The position numbers were made by a program, and so were the translations under genes. A stretch of 64,000 bases of DNA from JAISFI01 sp031553775 (GTDB lineage Bacteria > Bacteroidota > Bacteroidia > Bacteroidales > Azobacteroidaceae): the NCBI GenBank assembly GCA_031553775.1, contig JAVBLA010000013.1, positions 36,831-100,830 on the forward strand, read 5' to 3'. This document shows positions 54,929-63,811 of this stretch, in pieces (within the stretch, counting starts at the first letter, position 1; every line of letters starts with the position of its first letter). The notes beneath the pieces are model-generated. The model was not told the DNA's origin and made no database searches. It worked only from the letters and a program-made list of their open reading frames with translations.

Positions 54929-55624
54929 ATGGAGATACCTAAAATAATACATCAGATATGGTCTGGCATGGAAGAACCGCTTCCCTCCTTTTTCCGGCAA
55001 CTGGGAGAAACCTGGAAAGAACACCATCCTTTGTGGGAATACAAATGTTGGGACAACAAAATGATGATTGATTTTATTCAACAACATTATCCTCAATACC
55101 TGGACATCTATAACGGTTATCAATACAACGTGCAACGTTGGGATGCCATCCGTTACCTGATTTTATACAAAATGGGAGGAATGTATGTGGATTTTGATGC
55201 GGAATGTTTAAAACCTCACGATAAACTACTTCATAACAAGGAATGCTGTTTCTCCATCGAGCCCCGGGAACACGGCTGGGTATTCGGCAAGCAGCTTTAT
55301 TTCAATAATGCATTGATGGCGTCCGTTCCGGGACATCCTTTCATGAAGGAAGTGTTAGAAAAGGCTTTTGATTATATACCCAACCCTCAGATTCATCATA
55401 AAGTGATGGAAATATTGACGACAACAGGGCCTCTGATGATTGTTGATTTATATGAAAATTACAACAATAAAGAGAGTGTTTCTCTCATCGAATCAAAATT
55501 TGTGTCTCCTCTGACTAAAGAGGATGTACGAAGAGTTATGCAGGGAGACGAATCAGAAGAGTTGGAAGAAAAAATAAAAGATGCCTATTCCATTCATTAT
55601 TTTTTCAATGGCTGGGTAAACTAA
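54929..55624 (+). CDS. GT32-family glycosyltransferase (first copy)
   Basis: Encodes 231 residues, a full small GT32 (Gly_transf_sug) enzyme with a GT-A fold. The start IPKIIHQIWSG, the segment YNVQRWDAIRYLILYK and the metal-binding DxD (Asp88 and Asp90 in GGMYVDFDAE) are family hallmarks. It lies 9 bp after the GT4 gene and 12 bp before its paralogue, to which it is about half identical. It probably adds a hexose to the peptide or to a sugar already on it. Cytoplasmic. Confidence 0.92.
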   Translation: MEIPKIIHQIWSGMEEPLPSFFRQLGETWKEHHPLWEYKCWDNKMMIDFIQQHYPQYLDIYNGYQYNVQRWDAIRYLILYKMGGMYVDFDAECLKPHDKLLHNKECCFSIEPREHGWVFGKQLYFNNALMASVPGHPFMKEVLEKAFDYIPNPQIHHKVMEILTTTGPLMIVDLYENYNNKESVSLIESKFVSPLTKEDVRRVMQGDESEELEEKIKDAYSIHYFFNGWVN

Positions 55625-55636
55625 TCAACAAAAAAT

Positions 55637-56356
55637 ATGAAAAATAAAATTCCAAAAATCATTCATCAGATCTGGTCTGATATTGATAAACCATTGCCCG
55701 AATTTTTCATAACACTGGGAGAGACCTGGAAAGAACAGTATCCCGAATGGAAATATGAATTTTGGGACGATCAAAGAATGACAGCGTTCGTCCGGGAGTT
55801 TTATCCGCAATATTGGGAAGTTTACAACAGATTCCCTTTTAACGTTCAACGTTGGGATGCAATCCGCTATCTGATTTTAGATAAGGTGGGAGGCATGTAT
55901 GTAGACTTCGATTATGAATCAATAGAACCCATAGATCAATTAATCGGGGATAAAACCTGTTGTTTTGCACTGGAACCACCATCCCATTGTAACATATTCA
56001 AAAAACAGGTAATGTTCAACAATGCGCTCATGTTGAATAAACCGGGACACCCTTTCATGAAAAAGATCGTTGAAACCGTATTTTCGGAAGAACGATTAAA
56101 GTATGAGACTTCCGATAAAAACAAGTGTGTACTGAATACTACCGGTCCATGGATTTTGATTGATCTTTATGAAGCATTATCCGAACAGGAAAAAGAAGAC
56201 GTATATCTCATTCCGGATAAATATGTTACGCCATTTGATGTAATGCAAGCCCGTCAGTTAAGGATGGGAATAGAAACGGAAGAGTTGGAGAACTGTTTAC
56301 AGGAAGCTTACGCAGTGCATTATTTTTTTAACGGTTGGCTGATCGACAACAGCTAA
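55637..56356 (+). CDS. GT32-family glycosyltransferase (second copy)
   Basis: Encodes 239 residues with the same layout as the preceding gene: IPKIIHQIWSD, FNVQRWDAIRYLILDK and DxD at Asp90 and Asp92 (GGMYVDFDYE). The two copies have separated enough to act on different acceptors or add sugars in sequence. It is the last gene of the RiPP cluster; the next gene has its own -7-like box inside the 41 bp gap. Confidence 0.92.
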   Translation: MKNKIPKIIHQIWSDIDKPLPEFFITLGETWKEQYPEWKYEFWDDQRMTAFVREFYPQYWEVYNRFPFNVQRWDAIRYLILDKVGGMYVDFDYESIEPIDQLIGDKTCCFALEPPSHCNIFKKQVMFNNALMLNKPGHPFMKKIVETVFSEERLKYETSDKNKCVLNTTGPWILIDLYEALSEQEKEDVYLIPDKYVTPFDVMQARQLRMGIETEELENCLQEAYAVHYFFNGWLIDNS

Positions 56357-56397
56357 TACATTTATTTCGTACTTTTGCAGAGAAAAAACCGAAAACA

Positions 56398-57231
56398 ATG
56401 AAACATTTATTTTATTTAGCAATCTTATTGTTGTTCATTTCCTGCGAAAATAAGGAACAAAAAGCCCGGGAAGTACTATCGAAAGCCCAGGAGCAATACA
56501 ACAGACAGGAGTACTTCGGAGCCAAACAAACGCTTGACAGTCTGAAAATTAAATATCCGAAAGAATTTCCGGTATTGAAAGAAGGCCAGTTTCTTTTCAA
56601 AAAAGTCGAATTAGCGGAACAAACCCGGAACCTGCATTATTGCGACAGCATGATTCAAGTAAAAATGCCGGAAGTGGAACCGCTGAAAAAGGATTTTATT
56701 TATGAAAGAGACACGGCATATGAGGAAACCGGTAAATATATCTACAAAACTCAAAGGATAGAACTCAATGTACAACGCTGCTATATCCGCTCCGGCGTCA
56801 GCGAGTCGGGTGAAATGTTCCTGTCCAGTGTGTATTATGGAAGCAAACCCATTAAGCATGAGGCGCTACGGGTTTCAAGCAAAGGGGATGAATATGCGCA
56901 AACAAACACCATTCCACCGGACGGAAGCAATAATTATTCGTTCACAGACGGAGGGATGACTACAGAAACGGTCACTTATACCGGTGGAAATGACAACGGA
57001 GTCATTCTCTTTATATACAATAAAGCCCAGGCGAAAAATCCGGTGACGGCTACCTATGTAGGGGAGAAAAATATTTCCATCGCCATGAGTGAAGCAGACA
57101 AAACGGTCGTCATGAAAACCTACGATCTGTCAGCTGCTTTATTGGAAATAGAAAAGTTGAAAAAAGACAAAAAAACCGCAGAAATAAAGATTGCTTATCT
57201 TCAGGAGAAAATGAAAGACGGGGAAGAATAA
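56398..57231 (+). CDS. Hypothetical lipoprotein with C-terminal coiled coil
   Basis: Encodes 277 residues from the ATG at 56398; the in-frame ATG at 56335 lies inside the upstream gene and spoils the signal. The lipobox is LLLFISC (Cys16). A TPR-like start (REVLSKAQEQYNRQEYFGAK) is followed by a beta-rich middle and a Lys/Glu coiled coil near the end (about 240-277). I do not recognise the family beyond similar Bacteroidota lipoproteins. A -7-like TACTTTTG at 56370-56377 suggests separate transcription from the RiPP cluster. Confidence 0.75.
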   Translation: MKHLFYLAILLLFISCENKEQKAREVLSKAQEQYNRQEYFGAKQTLDSLKIKYPKEFPVLKEGQFLFKKVELAEQTRNLHYCDSMIQVKMPEVEPLKKDFIYERDTAYEETGKYIYKTQRIELNVQRCYIRSGVSESGEMFLSSVYYGSKPIKHEALRVSSKGDEYAQTNTIPPDGSNNYSFTDGGMTTETVTYTGGNDNGVILFIYNKAQAKNPVTATYVGEKNISIAMSEADKTVVMKTYDLSAALLEIEKLKKDKKTAEIKIAYLQEKMKDGEE

Positions 57232-57247
57232 CTTCCCCCCTCTTTTA

Positions 57248-59527
57248 TTACCTTTTCACCTGTTCCTGCACAATCGCATCGATCACGGCAACAGTCGTAA
57301 TATTCACGATATCGCGCACAGAACTTTCAATATCGGTAAAGTGAATCGGTTTATTTAATCCCATCTGTATCGGACCGATCATCTCTCCCACTCCCATTTC
57401 CTGCAAAAGTTTCTGTGCGGTATTGGCAGAACTCAGGTTCGGGAAAATCAAGGTATTCACGTCTTTACCTTTTAAGCGGCTGAAAGGATATTTCCGGTCT
57501 CTCAGGTTTTTGTCCAAAGCAAAGTTGACCTGCATTTCTCCGTCTATCGGGAGATTGGGATGGCTTTCCTGCATAACCCGGACGACTTCATGCACGCTGG
57601 CCGGACTGCCTTCCTGGTCTGCCCCGAAATTGGAATACGACAACATGGCCATCACCGGTTCGTGAGCAAAGAACCTGACAGCATCCTGGGTGAGCCGGGC
57701 AACATCTATCAGCACTTCAGTAGAAGGGTGGCGATTGATAAGCGTATCGGCCAAAAAGAAGGTGCCTTTTTTGCTGGTAAGGATATGCATGGCGGCAAAG
57801 TTTTTATAGCCATCGCGGATACCGATCACTTCTTTGGCTACTTTAATCGTATTGGAGTATTTGGTATAAACGCCGGTAATAAAGGCATCGGCATCGCCGG
57901 TTTCCACCATCATCATACCAAAATAGTTACGTTCGAACATTTTATCTCTTGCCTCATCATATGTAGCGCCTTCACGGGCTCTCTTTTCTGCAAGCAAGCG
58001 TGCATAGCGGTCACGCTTTTCTTCTTCCCTGTCGTGACGAAGGTTTACAATTTCTATACCGGTCAGATCCAAATGCAGATCGGCTGCTAATTTTTCAATT
58101 CTTTCATCGTTTCCAAGCAGGATCGGATGACACAAGCCCTGTTCTTTAGCGGTAACAGCAGCTTTCAACATGTTTTCGTGACTTCCTTCGGCGTAAACCA
58201 CCCGTTTGGGGTGTTGCTTGGCCATATCGGTAAATTGACGGATCAGTTTATTATCATAACCCATCAATTCACGTAATTTGCCTTTGTATGCTTCCCAGTC
58301 TTTGATCGGATATTTGGCAATGCCCGATTCCATTGCAGCTTTAGCCACTGCAGGTGCAACAACTGTTAATAAGCGTGGATCCAGGGGTTTAGGGATAATA
58401 TAATCCCGCCCGAAGTTCAATCGTTTCAGTCCGTAAGCTGCATTCACCACATCGGGGACACTTTCTTTGGCCAGTCCGGCAATAGCATGCACAGCCGCAA
58501 CTTTCATTTCTTCATTGATTTTGCTGGCCCTTACATCTAAAGCGCCTCTGAAAATATACGGGAATCCCAACACATTATTGATTTGATTCGAATAATCCGA
58601 GCGGCCCGTTGCAAAAATCAAGTCAGGACGGGAATCCTTCGCTTCTTCAAAAGAGATTTCAGGATTGGGATTGGCTAAGGCAAAAACGATCGGGTCTTCG
58701 TTCATCGTCCGCACCATTTCTTTGGTTAAAACATCGGCAACCGACAATCCGAGGAAAACATCAGCTCCTACCAAGGCTTCTGCCAACGTTTTGATATTTC
58801 TTTCTGTAGCAAAGTACTTTTTAGATTCGTTCAAATCGGTCCGGGAAACAGAGATTACACCTTTACTATCACACATCACAATATTTTCCTTCCGTACTCC
58901 GAGACGTATGTATAATTTGGTACAAGAACTGGCAGAAGCACCGGCTCCGTTAACTACTATTTTTACATCTTCTATTTTCTTTCCGGCAATCTCCAGTGCA
59001 TTTACCAGACCTGCAGCAGAGATGATAGCAGTACCATGCTGATCATCGTGCATAACCGGGATATCGAGTTCGTCCTTCAGCCTTGTTTCTATTTCGAAGC
59101 ATTCCGGCGCTTTAATATCTTCCAGATTGATTCCCCCGAAAGTAGGAGCAATCCCCTTGACGATCTGGATAAATTTCTCCGGATCTTTTTCATTGATTTC
59201 GATATCGAACACATCGATTCCTGCAAAGATTTTGAATAACAAGCCTTTTCCTTCCATTACCGGCTTACCGGACAAAGCACCAATATCGCCTAACCCAAGC
59301 ACTGCTGTACCATTGGATATAACCGCCACCAGATTCCCCTTGGACGTATAATCGTACGCTGTTTCAGGATTTTTCTCAATCTCCAGACATGGCTCAGCTA
59401 CTCCCGGCGAATAGGCAAGCGCCAAATCGGATTGTGTACTGTATGGTTTGGTCGGAACGACTTCAATTTTCCCCGGCTTACCCTGCGAATGATATTGCAA
59501 AGCAGCTTCTTTTGTTACTTTTGCCAT
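57248..59527 (-). CDS. maeB: NADP-dependent malic enzyme with phosphotransacetylase-like domain
   Basis: Encodes 759 residues, the normal MaeB length. The malic enzyme half (1 to about 410) has YSPGVAEPCLEI, VLGLGDIGALSGKPVMEGK and the metal-site segment HDDQHGTAI, with an NAD(P)-binding VVNGAGASASSC. The second half (about 430-759) is a phosphate acetyltransferase-like domain, thought to be regulatory in this family. It converts malate to pyruvate and CO2 with NADP reduction. It converges on the lipoprotein gene. A -7-like TACCTTTG lies upstream on the minus strand (complement of 59575-59582), with no clear -33 box. Confidence 0.95.
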   Translation of the reverse strand: MAKVTKEAALQYHSQGKPGKIEVVPTKPYSTQSDLALAYSPGVAEPCLEIEKNPETAYDYTSKGNLVAVISNGTAVLGLGDIGALSGKPVMEGKGLLFKIFAGIDVFDIEINEKDPEKFIQIVKGIAPTFGGINLEDIKAPECFEIETRLKDELDIPVMHDDQHGTAIISAAGLVNALEIAGKKIEDVKIVVNGAGASASSCTKLYIRLGVRKENIVMCDSKGVISVSRTDLNESKKYFATERNIKTLAEALVGADVFLGLSVADVLTKEMVRTMNEDPIVFALANPNPEISFEEAKDSRPDLIFATGRSDYSNQINNVLGFPYIFRGALDVRASKINEEMKVAAVHAIAGLAKESVPDVVNAAYGLKRLNFGRDYIIPKPLDPRLLTVVAPAVAKAAMESGIAKYPIKDWEAYKGKLRELMGYDNKLIRQFTDMAKQHPKRVVYAEGSHENMLKAAVTAKEQGLCHPILLGNDERIEKLAADLHLDLTGIEIVNLRHDREEEKRDRYARLLAEKRAREGATYDEARDKMFERNYFGMMMVETGDADAFITGVYTKYSNTIKVAKEVIGIRDGYKNFAAMHILTSKKGTFFLADTLINRHPSTEVLIDVARLTQDAVRFFAHEPVMAMLSYSNFGADQEGSPASVHEVVRVMQESHPNLPIDGEMQVNFALDKNLRDRKYPFSRLKGKDVNTLIFPNLSSANTAQKLLQEMGVGEMIGPIQMGLNKPIHFTDIESSVRDIVNITTVAVIDAIVQEQVKR

Positions 59528-59748
59528 AAATTGATGCTAAATAGATTAGTTTTATGTATTTCAAAAAAATCGAGCAAAGGTATAAAAGAAACCGCAAAAA
59601 AACCCTTAAATAATGATAAAATGTAAGCATTTTGAGCTTTTTTCAAACATTTATTTCTAAAATAAGAGATTTGTCCATTTTATCTTTTTTGAAATTTTAC
59701 AGAATAATAAACAATGGATAGCCATTTATAAAAAAATTCCGGCAAGAG

Positions 59749-59779
59749 TTTGAGATATTAAAAAAAAATAATACCTTTG
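59749..59779 (+). promoter_or_regulatory. Promoter of tRNA-Ser
   Basis: TTTG at 59749-59752 and TACCTTTG at 59772-59779 are 19 bp apart, an exact match to the Bacteroidota promoter consensus. The tRNA starts 33 bases below the -7 box. Confidence 0.8.
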
Positions 59780-59812
59780 CATCGCTTTTTCGGAAGCAGA
59801 CCATATTATTCA

Positions 59813-59898
<86 letters not shown>

Positions 59899-59933
59899 TG
59901 AGATGTTCGGACAGAACACAGACAAACTCAGAC

Positions 59934-59968
59934 AAGTCCCGTAAAATTAAGGTTTTACGGGACTTTTT
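59934..59968 (+). terminator. Intrinsic terminator after tRNA-Ser
   Basis: A perfect 13-bp stem (AAGTCCCGTAAAA at 59934-59946 and its complement at 59953-59965) with a 6-base loop and a T run. It lies beyond the tRNA end, so if the attachment core is the tRNA 3' end the terminator belongs to the inserted element and would replace the native one. Confidence 0.85.
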
Positions 59969-60024
59969 CTTTACCCGCCAAAGACATTTTGAGGACGAAA
60001 AAAAGCCAAATTTGGACAGTCAAC

Positions 60025-60071
60025 CGTTACCGAATCGTTACCGAAACCAGTTGATGAAAATGGTAACGATT
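60025..60071. repeat. Possible integrase arm-type repeats
   Basis: CGTTACCGAA occurs at 60025-60034 and 60036-60045, 11 bp apart, and the reverse-oriented GGTAACGATT is at 60062-60071. Direct and inverted copies close to an attachment site and just before the integrase gene fit arm-type binding sites. No other role is evident. Confidence 0.45.
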
Positions 60072-60159
60072 TCCGCTATAAGTCCCTGAAATGTCGCATG
60101 TTGTCCATTCGCAAGTGGCTCATTTTAAAAACAATTACAGTAATTTTGTAACGTAAAAA

Positions 60160-61632
60160 ATGAGTAGTATGAGAAGTTCTCTTAAAATTCTGTTTTACTT
60201 GCGTAAAAACCGCTTAAATAAAGACGGTAAAGCAAGTATCATGATTCGCTTGACGATTAACAGCGAAATGTCCCAATTCAGTGCTAAACTCGATGTGGAA
60301 CCCTACTTATGGGATGCCAAGTATGGTCGCGTTGACGGCAAAACAGCGTATGCCAACCGATTGAACGCCACGTTGGACAATATCAAGGCAGCCTTGATAA
60401 ACCATCACAACGAGATTGAAAAGTATGACACAGTAGTAACGGCTGAAAAAGTGCGCAACGCTTTTCTTGGTGTTGAAAGCCGCCATCGCACGTTGTTGGA
60501 TTTATTCAACAAGCATAACGAAGATGTGAAGAAACTGGTGGGTGTCAACAAGACGGCGGCCACTCTGCAAAAGTATCAGGTAACATGCAAACGGTTAGAA
60601 ACCTTTTTGAAGCACCAATACAACCTTTCCGACATATCCCTAAAAGAAATTAACCACATGTTTATCACGGACTTTGAAACGTATCTGCGTACAATCTGTA
60701 ATTGCAGCGCCAATACTACTGCCAAGTTTATGCAGTTTTTCAAACGGATTGTAATCATTGCACGTAATAATGGTTGGATTCAGACCGACCCATTCGCCAA
60801 TTATAAAATCCGTATTGCCAAAGTTGACCGCGGTTACCTGACGGAACAGGAAATTGAAACGATTATGCAGAAAGAATTTGTGGCAAAACGCTTGGAACAG
60901 GTGCGCGACATCTTTGTTTTTTCTTGTTTTTCGGGTTTGGCGTACATTGATGTAAAGAACCTGCGCGAAGAGCATATCCGCACTTCGTTTGACGGCAATC
61001 TTTGGATTATGACCAAGCGGCACAAAACGAATGTACAGGCCAATATTCCCTTGTTGGATGTTGCCAAATCCATTATCGAAAAGTATCGTGGAAAGTTGCC
61101 TAAAGGACAATTGTTGCCTGTTTTGAGCAATCAAAAGATGAATAGCTACCTCAAAGAAATCGGCGATTCGTGCGGGATTGATAAGCGGCTGACATTCCAT
61201 TTAAGCCGCCACTCGTTTGCTACACTGACACTTAGCAAAGGCGTTTCCATCGAAAGTGTCAGCAAAATGTTGGGGCATACCAATATCAAAACGACACAGA
61301 TTTATGCGAAGATTACGGATAATAAGATTGGTCACGACATGGCTGCATTTGCAGATAAAGTGAAAGATTTGAATTTTGGCAAACAGCCACAACAACCGGA
61401 ATCCAGCATAGATGGACAGTTTGATATATTGTCGTTGCCCGAAAAAATGGCGTTATTCAGTCTTCCCCTCACATTACCTTATGATGCGGAACGGGAAAGG
61501 CGGCTTTCGGTTATTTGGCATAACCTATCGGATGATGAAAAAGCAACGCTTTGGAAAAATGCGTTTGAAAGCAAAAAAGCATTTGTTTTTCAGGCAAGTT
61601 CAGTCAAACGGAAATCAGTAATAAACCAATAA
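60160..61632 (+). CDS. Tyrosine recombinase integrase of an integrative element
   Basis: Encodes 490 residues: an arm-binding N-terminal domain, a core-binding domain (about 105-215) and a catalytic domain (about 225-410). The catalytic parts seen are KTNVQ (Lys), HLSRHSFATLTL (His-x-x-Arg) and LGHTNIKTTQIYAKI (Tyr nucleophile). In the first arginine position the sequence reads SGLAYIDVKNL with Ala where the classical Arg stands, a trait shared with several Bacteroidota conjugative-element integrases such as IntDOT-like ones. About 60 extra residues follow the Tyr domain. It would insert the element at the tRNA-Ser 3' end. Confidence 0.93.
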   Translation: MSSMRSSLKILFYLRKNRLNKDGKASIMIRLTINSEMSQFSAKLDVEPYLWDAKYGRVDGKTAYANRLNATLDNIKAALINHHNEIEKYDTVVTAEKVRNAFLGVESRHRTLLDLFNKHNEDVKKLVGVNKTAATLQKYQVTCKRLETFLKHQYNLSDISLKEINHMFITDFETYLRTICNCSANTTAKFMQFFKRIVIIARNNGWIQTDPFANYKIRIAKVDRGYLTEQEIETIMQKEFVAKRLEQVRDIFVFSCFSGLAYIDVKNLREEHIRTSFDGNLWIMTKRHKTNVQANIPLLDVAKSIIEKYRGKLPKGQLLPVLSNQKMNSYLKEIGDSCGIDKRLTFHLSRHSFATLTLSKGVSIESVSKMLGHTNIKTTQIYAKITDNKIGHDMAAFADKVKDLNFGKQPQQPESSIDGQFDILSLPEKMALFSLPLTLPYDAERERRLSVIWHNLSDDEKATLWKNAFESKKAFVFQASSVKRKSVINQ

Positions 61633-61663
61633 GTCATGCAGTCATGAACGAAGTCAGTGCTTT

Positions 61664-61734
61664 AAGGTCGAAATTTTCGACCTTGAACAGTCAATAGTAA
61701 TAAAAAAATAAAGGTCAGATTCGGTCTGACCTTT
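61664..61734. terminator. Two hairpins between the integrase and ardA genes
   Basis: AAGGTCGAAA/TTTCGACCTT (61664-61684) and AAAGGTCAGA/TCTGACCTTT (61710-61734) are both perfect 10-bp stems. On the minus strand the second is followed by a T-rich run, so it should end the ardA transcript; the first may end the integrase transcript. Confidence 0.7.
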
Positions 61735-61782
61735 GTCGTTAAAAGCAATGATGCGCTTTGGTCATCGAAATACGAAACCGTA

Positions 61783-62283
61783 TTAGTAGTAATAATCGCC
61801 GAGGAACAAGTTGCGAGCGAATTTCTCATAATCGAAATACGTTTTCGCAAATTCGGGTAAATCGTAACATTCTTCAACGATTTCGTATGCGAAATCTTCT
61901 TCGTCTTTGTATTCGCCTTGATACTCGTCTTCAAACGACGAAATTAAGTCGTCAATATCTTCCGAAGCGATGTTGCGGCTTGTGTAGTTGAGCCATACGC
62001 CGAACGCTTCCTGTTGCGTTTCGCTCAAATTCGATACGGCTTCGATAATCTCGAAGATATTGTCTGCGAGCCAACTCTCGCCGATAAGTGCCGACGGTAT
62101 GTATTCCCAATCTTGGAACATCAGTTCGGGGTCTTCTTCGTCGCTGTGCAATTCGCGGCAAGCGTTATAAAATTCTTCACTGTCGGAATAATCCGACAAA
62201 TCCAGCCATTTCCCGAAGATTGAACCTTCGTTGTATTTGGCATAAGTGCCTACATAAATTCGTGCTTCCGATAAATTTTCCAT
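61783..62283 (-). CDS. ardA: ArdA antirestriction protein
   Basis: Encodes 166 residues, the family length, and very acidic. ARIYVGTYAKYNEGSIFGKWLDL at the N-terminus and the repeated Asp/Glu clusters to the end (YFDYEKFARNLFLGDYYY) identify ArdA, a DNA mimic that blocks type I restriction enzymes when an element enters a new host. It supports the view that the region right of the tRNA is a transferable element. Confidence 0.93.
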   Translation of the reverse strand: MENLSEARIYVGTYAKYNEGSIFGKWLDLSDYSDSEEFYNACRELHSDEEDPELMFQDWEYIPSALIGESWLADNIFEIIEAVSNLSETQQEAFGVWLNYTSRNIASEDIDDLISSFEDEYQGEYKDEEDFAYEIVEECYDLPEFAKTYFDYEKFARNLFLGDYYY

Positions 62284-62635
62284 GACTTCAATTTTTTAAG
62301 TTTCGACCTGACGGTCATTTTGTTTTCATGGGCGATTTCCGGTGTAGGCTTCAGGAATGTCAAGTTTTTGAAGAAAAATACGCTCGCCCACAGGGAAAGA
62401 GGAAGATTTTTATTTCAAACAACGCTTGAACTTTACAGCCCGTAAGAAGCCGTAAACACCTTTGCCCGATGAATACAAATGACCTTGTTTGTTAGAAGAT
62501 TAATTGAGCTAAGTCATGGTGTCAGGAAGCATGGCTATTTCGGAATATGCTTTTGAGAATGAAGTTCTTTGGTAAATTTTTAAAGGATGATTTTTAATCC
62601 GTATTTTTGCAAGTATTTATAACGGTTGCAGTAAA
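62284..62635. other. Intergenic stretch with promoter-like box
   Basis: These 352 bases lie upstream of ardA (minus strand) and of the DUF1905 gene (plus strand). I see no gene. A -7-like TATTTTTG is at 62602-62609, placed correctly for the gene at 62636, but without a -33 box. Confidence 0.5.
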
Positions 62636-62905
62636 ATGAGCAAGAAATTTGAATTTGATGCAGAAATTAAGAAAGTACCGGATATTGACGGCGCTTATGT
62701 GGAAATTCCGTTCGATGTGAAAGCGACATTCGGTAAAGGCCGTGTTCCGGTTAACGCCACATTCGATGGCGTTCCCTATAAAGGCAGTTTGGTTAAAATG
62801 GGAACACCCTGCCATATTATCGGTATCCGGAAAGAAATCCGTCAGCAAATTGGGAAACAGCCCAGTGACATTGTTCATGTAACCATTGAAGAAAATATCG
62901 TTTAA
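62636..62905 (+). CDS. DUF1905 domain protein
   Basis: Encodes 89 residues that match DUF1905, a small beta-barrel-like cytoplasmic domain (YVEIPFDVKATFGKGRVPVN, KMGTPCHIIGIRKEIRQQIG, VHVTIEE). Longer relatives carry a second YdeI-like part that is missing here. The function is unknown. It is followed after 11 bp by a small membrane protein gene, probably in one transcript. Confidence 0.88.
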   Translation: MSKKFEFDAEIKKVPDIDGAYVEIPFDVKATFGKGRVPVNATFDGVPYKGSLVKMGTPCHIIGIRKEIRQQIGKQPSDIVHVTIEENIV

Positions 62906-62916
62906 ATTGAAACAAA

Positions 62917-63240
62917 ATGAATATGGATACATTATTGTTATCAGCTATTATCGGACTTGTAGCAGGAACTATTGACATTATTCCGATGATAATTCAAAAA
63001 CTAGACAAGCGAGCCACTATTTCTGCCTTCCTGCAATATTTTTTCGTATCAATTATCATTGTGAATATTGACTTGCCCCACATTGTTTGGTGGTTGCAGG
63101 GTGGTATGATTTCAGTGGCATTTGCTTTACCAGTTGTAGTTTTAGTTTCAGCACAGGACAAGAAAGCCGTACCGATTATTCTGACAATGGCTGCAATTTT
63201 GGGAACACTGATTGGTGTTGCGGGACATATTCTGAAATGA
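62917..63240 (+). CDS. Small four-helix membrane protein
   Basis: Encodes 107 residues. Four hydrophobic helices are visible (about 5-24, 36-55, 60-78 and 86-106) with short polar links and a DKKAVP turn. I do not recognise a named family, though similar hypothetical proteins occur as cargo in Bacteroidota. It may act with the DUF1905 protein encoded just before it; this rests only on spacing. Confidence 0.7.
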   Translation: MNMDTLLLSAIIGLVAGTIDIIPMIIQKLDKRATISAFLQYFFVSIIIVNIDLPHIVWWLQGGMISVAFALPVVVLVSAQDKKAVPIILTMAAILGTLIGVAGHILK

Positions 63241-63265
63241 GAAACAAGAAACAATAGAGAGTTAA

Positions 63266-63421
63266 AAGCAATGCAGCCAACTTACGTCCTCTTGCAAGCG
63301 GTGGGTGACGTTGGAAAGCGATGTCCCCGACGGGCTGATTAAAGAATTAATCCGGCATTCAGCAGGTGAAGTAATCTTGAAATTACCGAAAAAGAAACAG
63401 GAAGAGTACAGGAATAGTTAG
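63266..63421 (+). pseudogene. Short coding-like fragment
   Basis: The frame is open from 63266 to the stop at 63419-63421 and reads VTLESDVPDGLIKELIRHSA then GEVILKLPKKKQEEYRNS, a plausible helix-strand protein end. There is no ATG; a GTG at 63305 would give 38 residues. It may be the remnant of a small regulator or antitoxin-like gene, or a very small gene. I cannot assign it. Confidence 0.35.
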
Positions 63422-63789
63422 TTTCGGGCTGACTTCCTGTTGGCAACTATAATAATTAACGCTTGCGGCAAAACAAGCCAAAAGCCCGATACAGGTTCTA
63501 CCAAACAACCGAAAATGCCAAGTCCTAAAAGCGCATACCCTACATGTATCGGGGACGGTTTTTGTTCTCTTTTGATATGGTACTGCAACGTATAGCCATA
63601 GAGAATCAGCAATACGCCAAAGAGAAAGAACCAAAATGCAAAACCACGGGTAAAATCATTTTGCATCGAATTGACCAACCCATCGCGTAGCATATCGGCA
63701 TAAATATCTTTTCCCATTATAAAGCCGACAACAATGTGGATGATTCCTGTAACCCAAAGGTCTATTCCACTATATTTCCAGAGTTTCAT
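63418..63789 (-). CDS. DUF6463-type membrane protein
   Basis: Encodes 123 residues with four membrane helices (about 12-28, 49-68, 80-98 and 100-117). The segments GIDLWVTGIIHIVVGF and FTRGFAFWFFLFGVLLILYG match my memory of DUF6463 proteins, small integral membrane proteins of unknown function. It is 22 bp downstream of the YciI-like gene on the same strand, so the two probably share a transcript. Confidence 0.7.
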   Translation of the reverse strand: MKLWKYSGIDLWVTGIIHIVVGFIMGKDIYADMLRDGLVNSMQNDFTRGFAFWFFLFGVLLILYGYTLQYHIKREQKPSPIHVGYALLGLGIFGCLVEPVSGFWLVLPQALIIIVANRKSARN

Positions 63790-63811
63790 ACTATCAGTTT
63801 TAGAAAATAAA

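Noticed and set aside
57560..58090. 176-residue open frame on the plus strand
   Set aside because: Antisense to the conserved second half of the malic enzyme gene, with no independent support.
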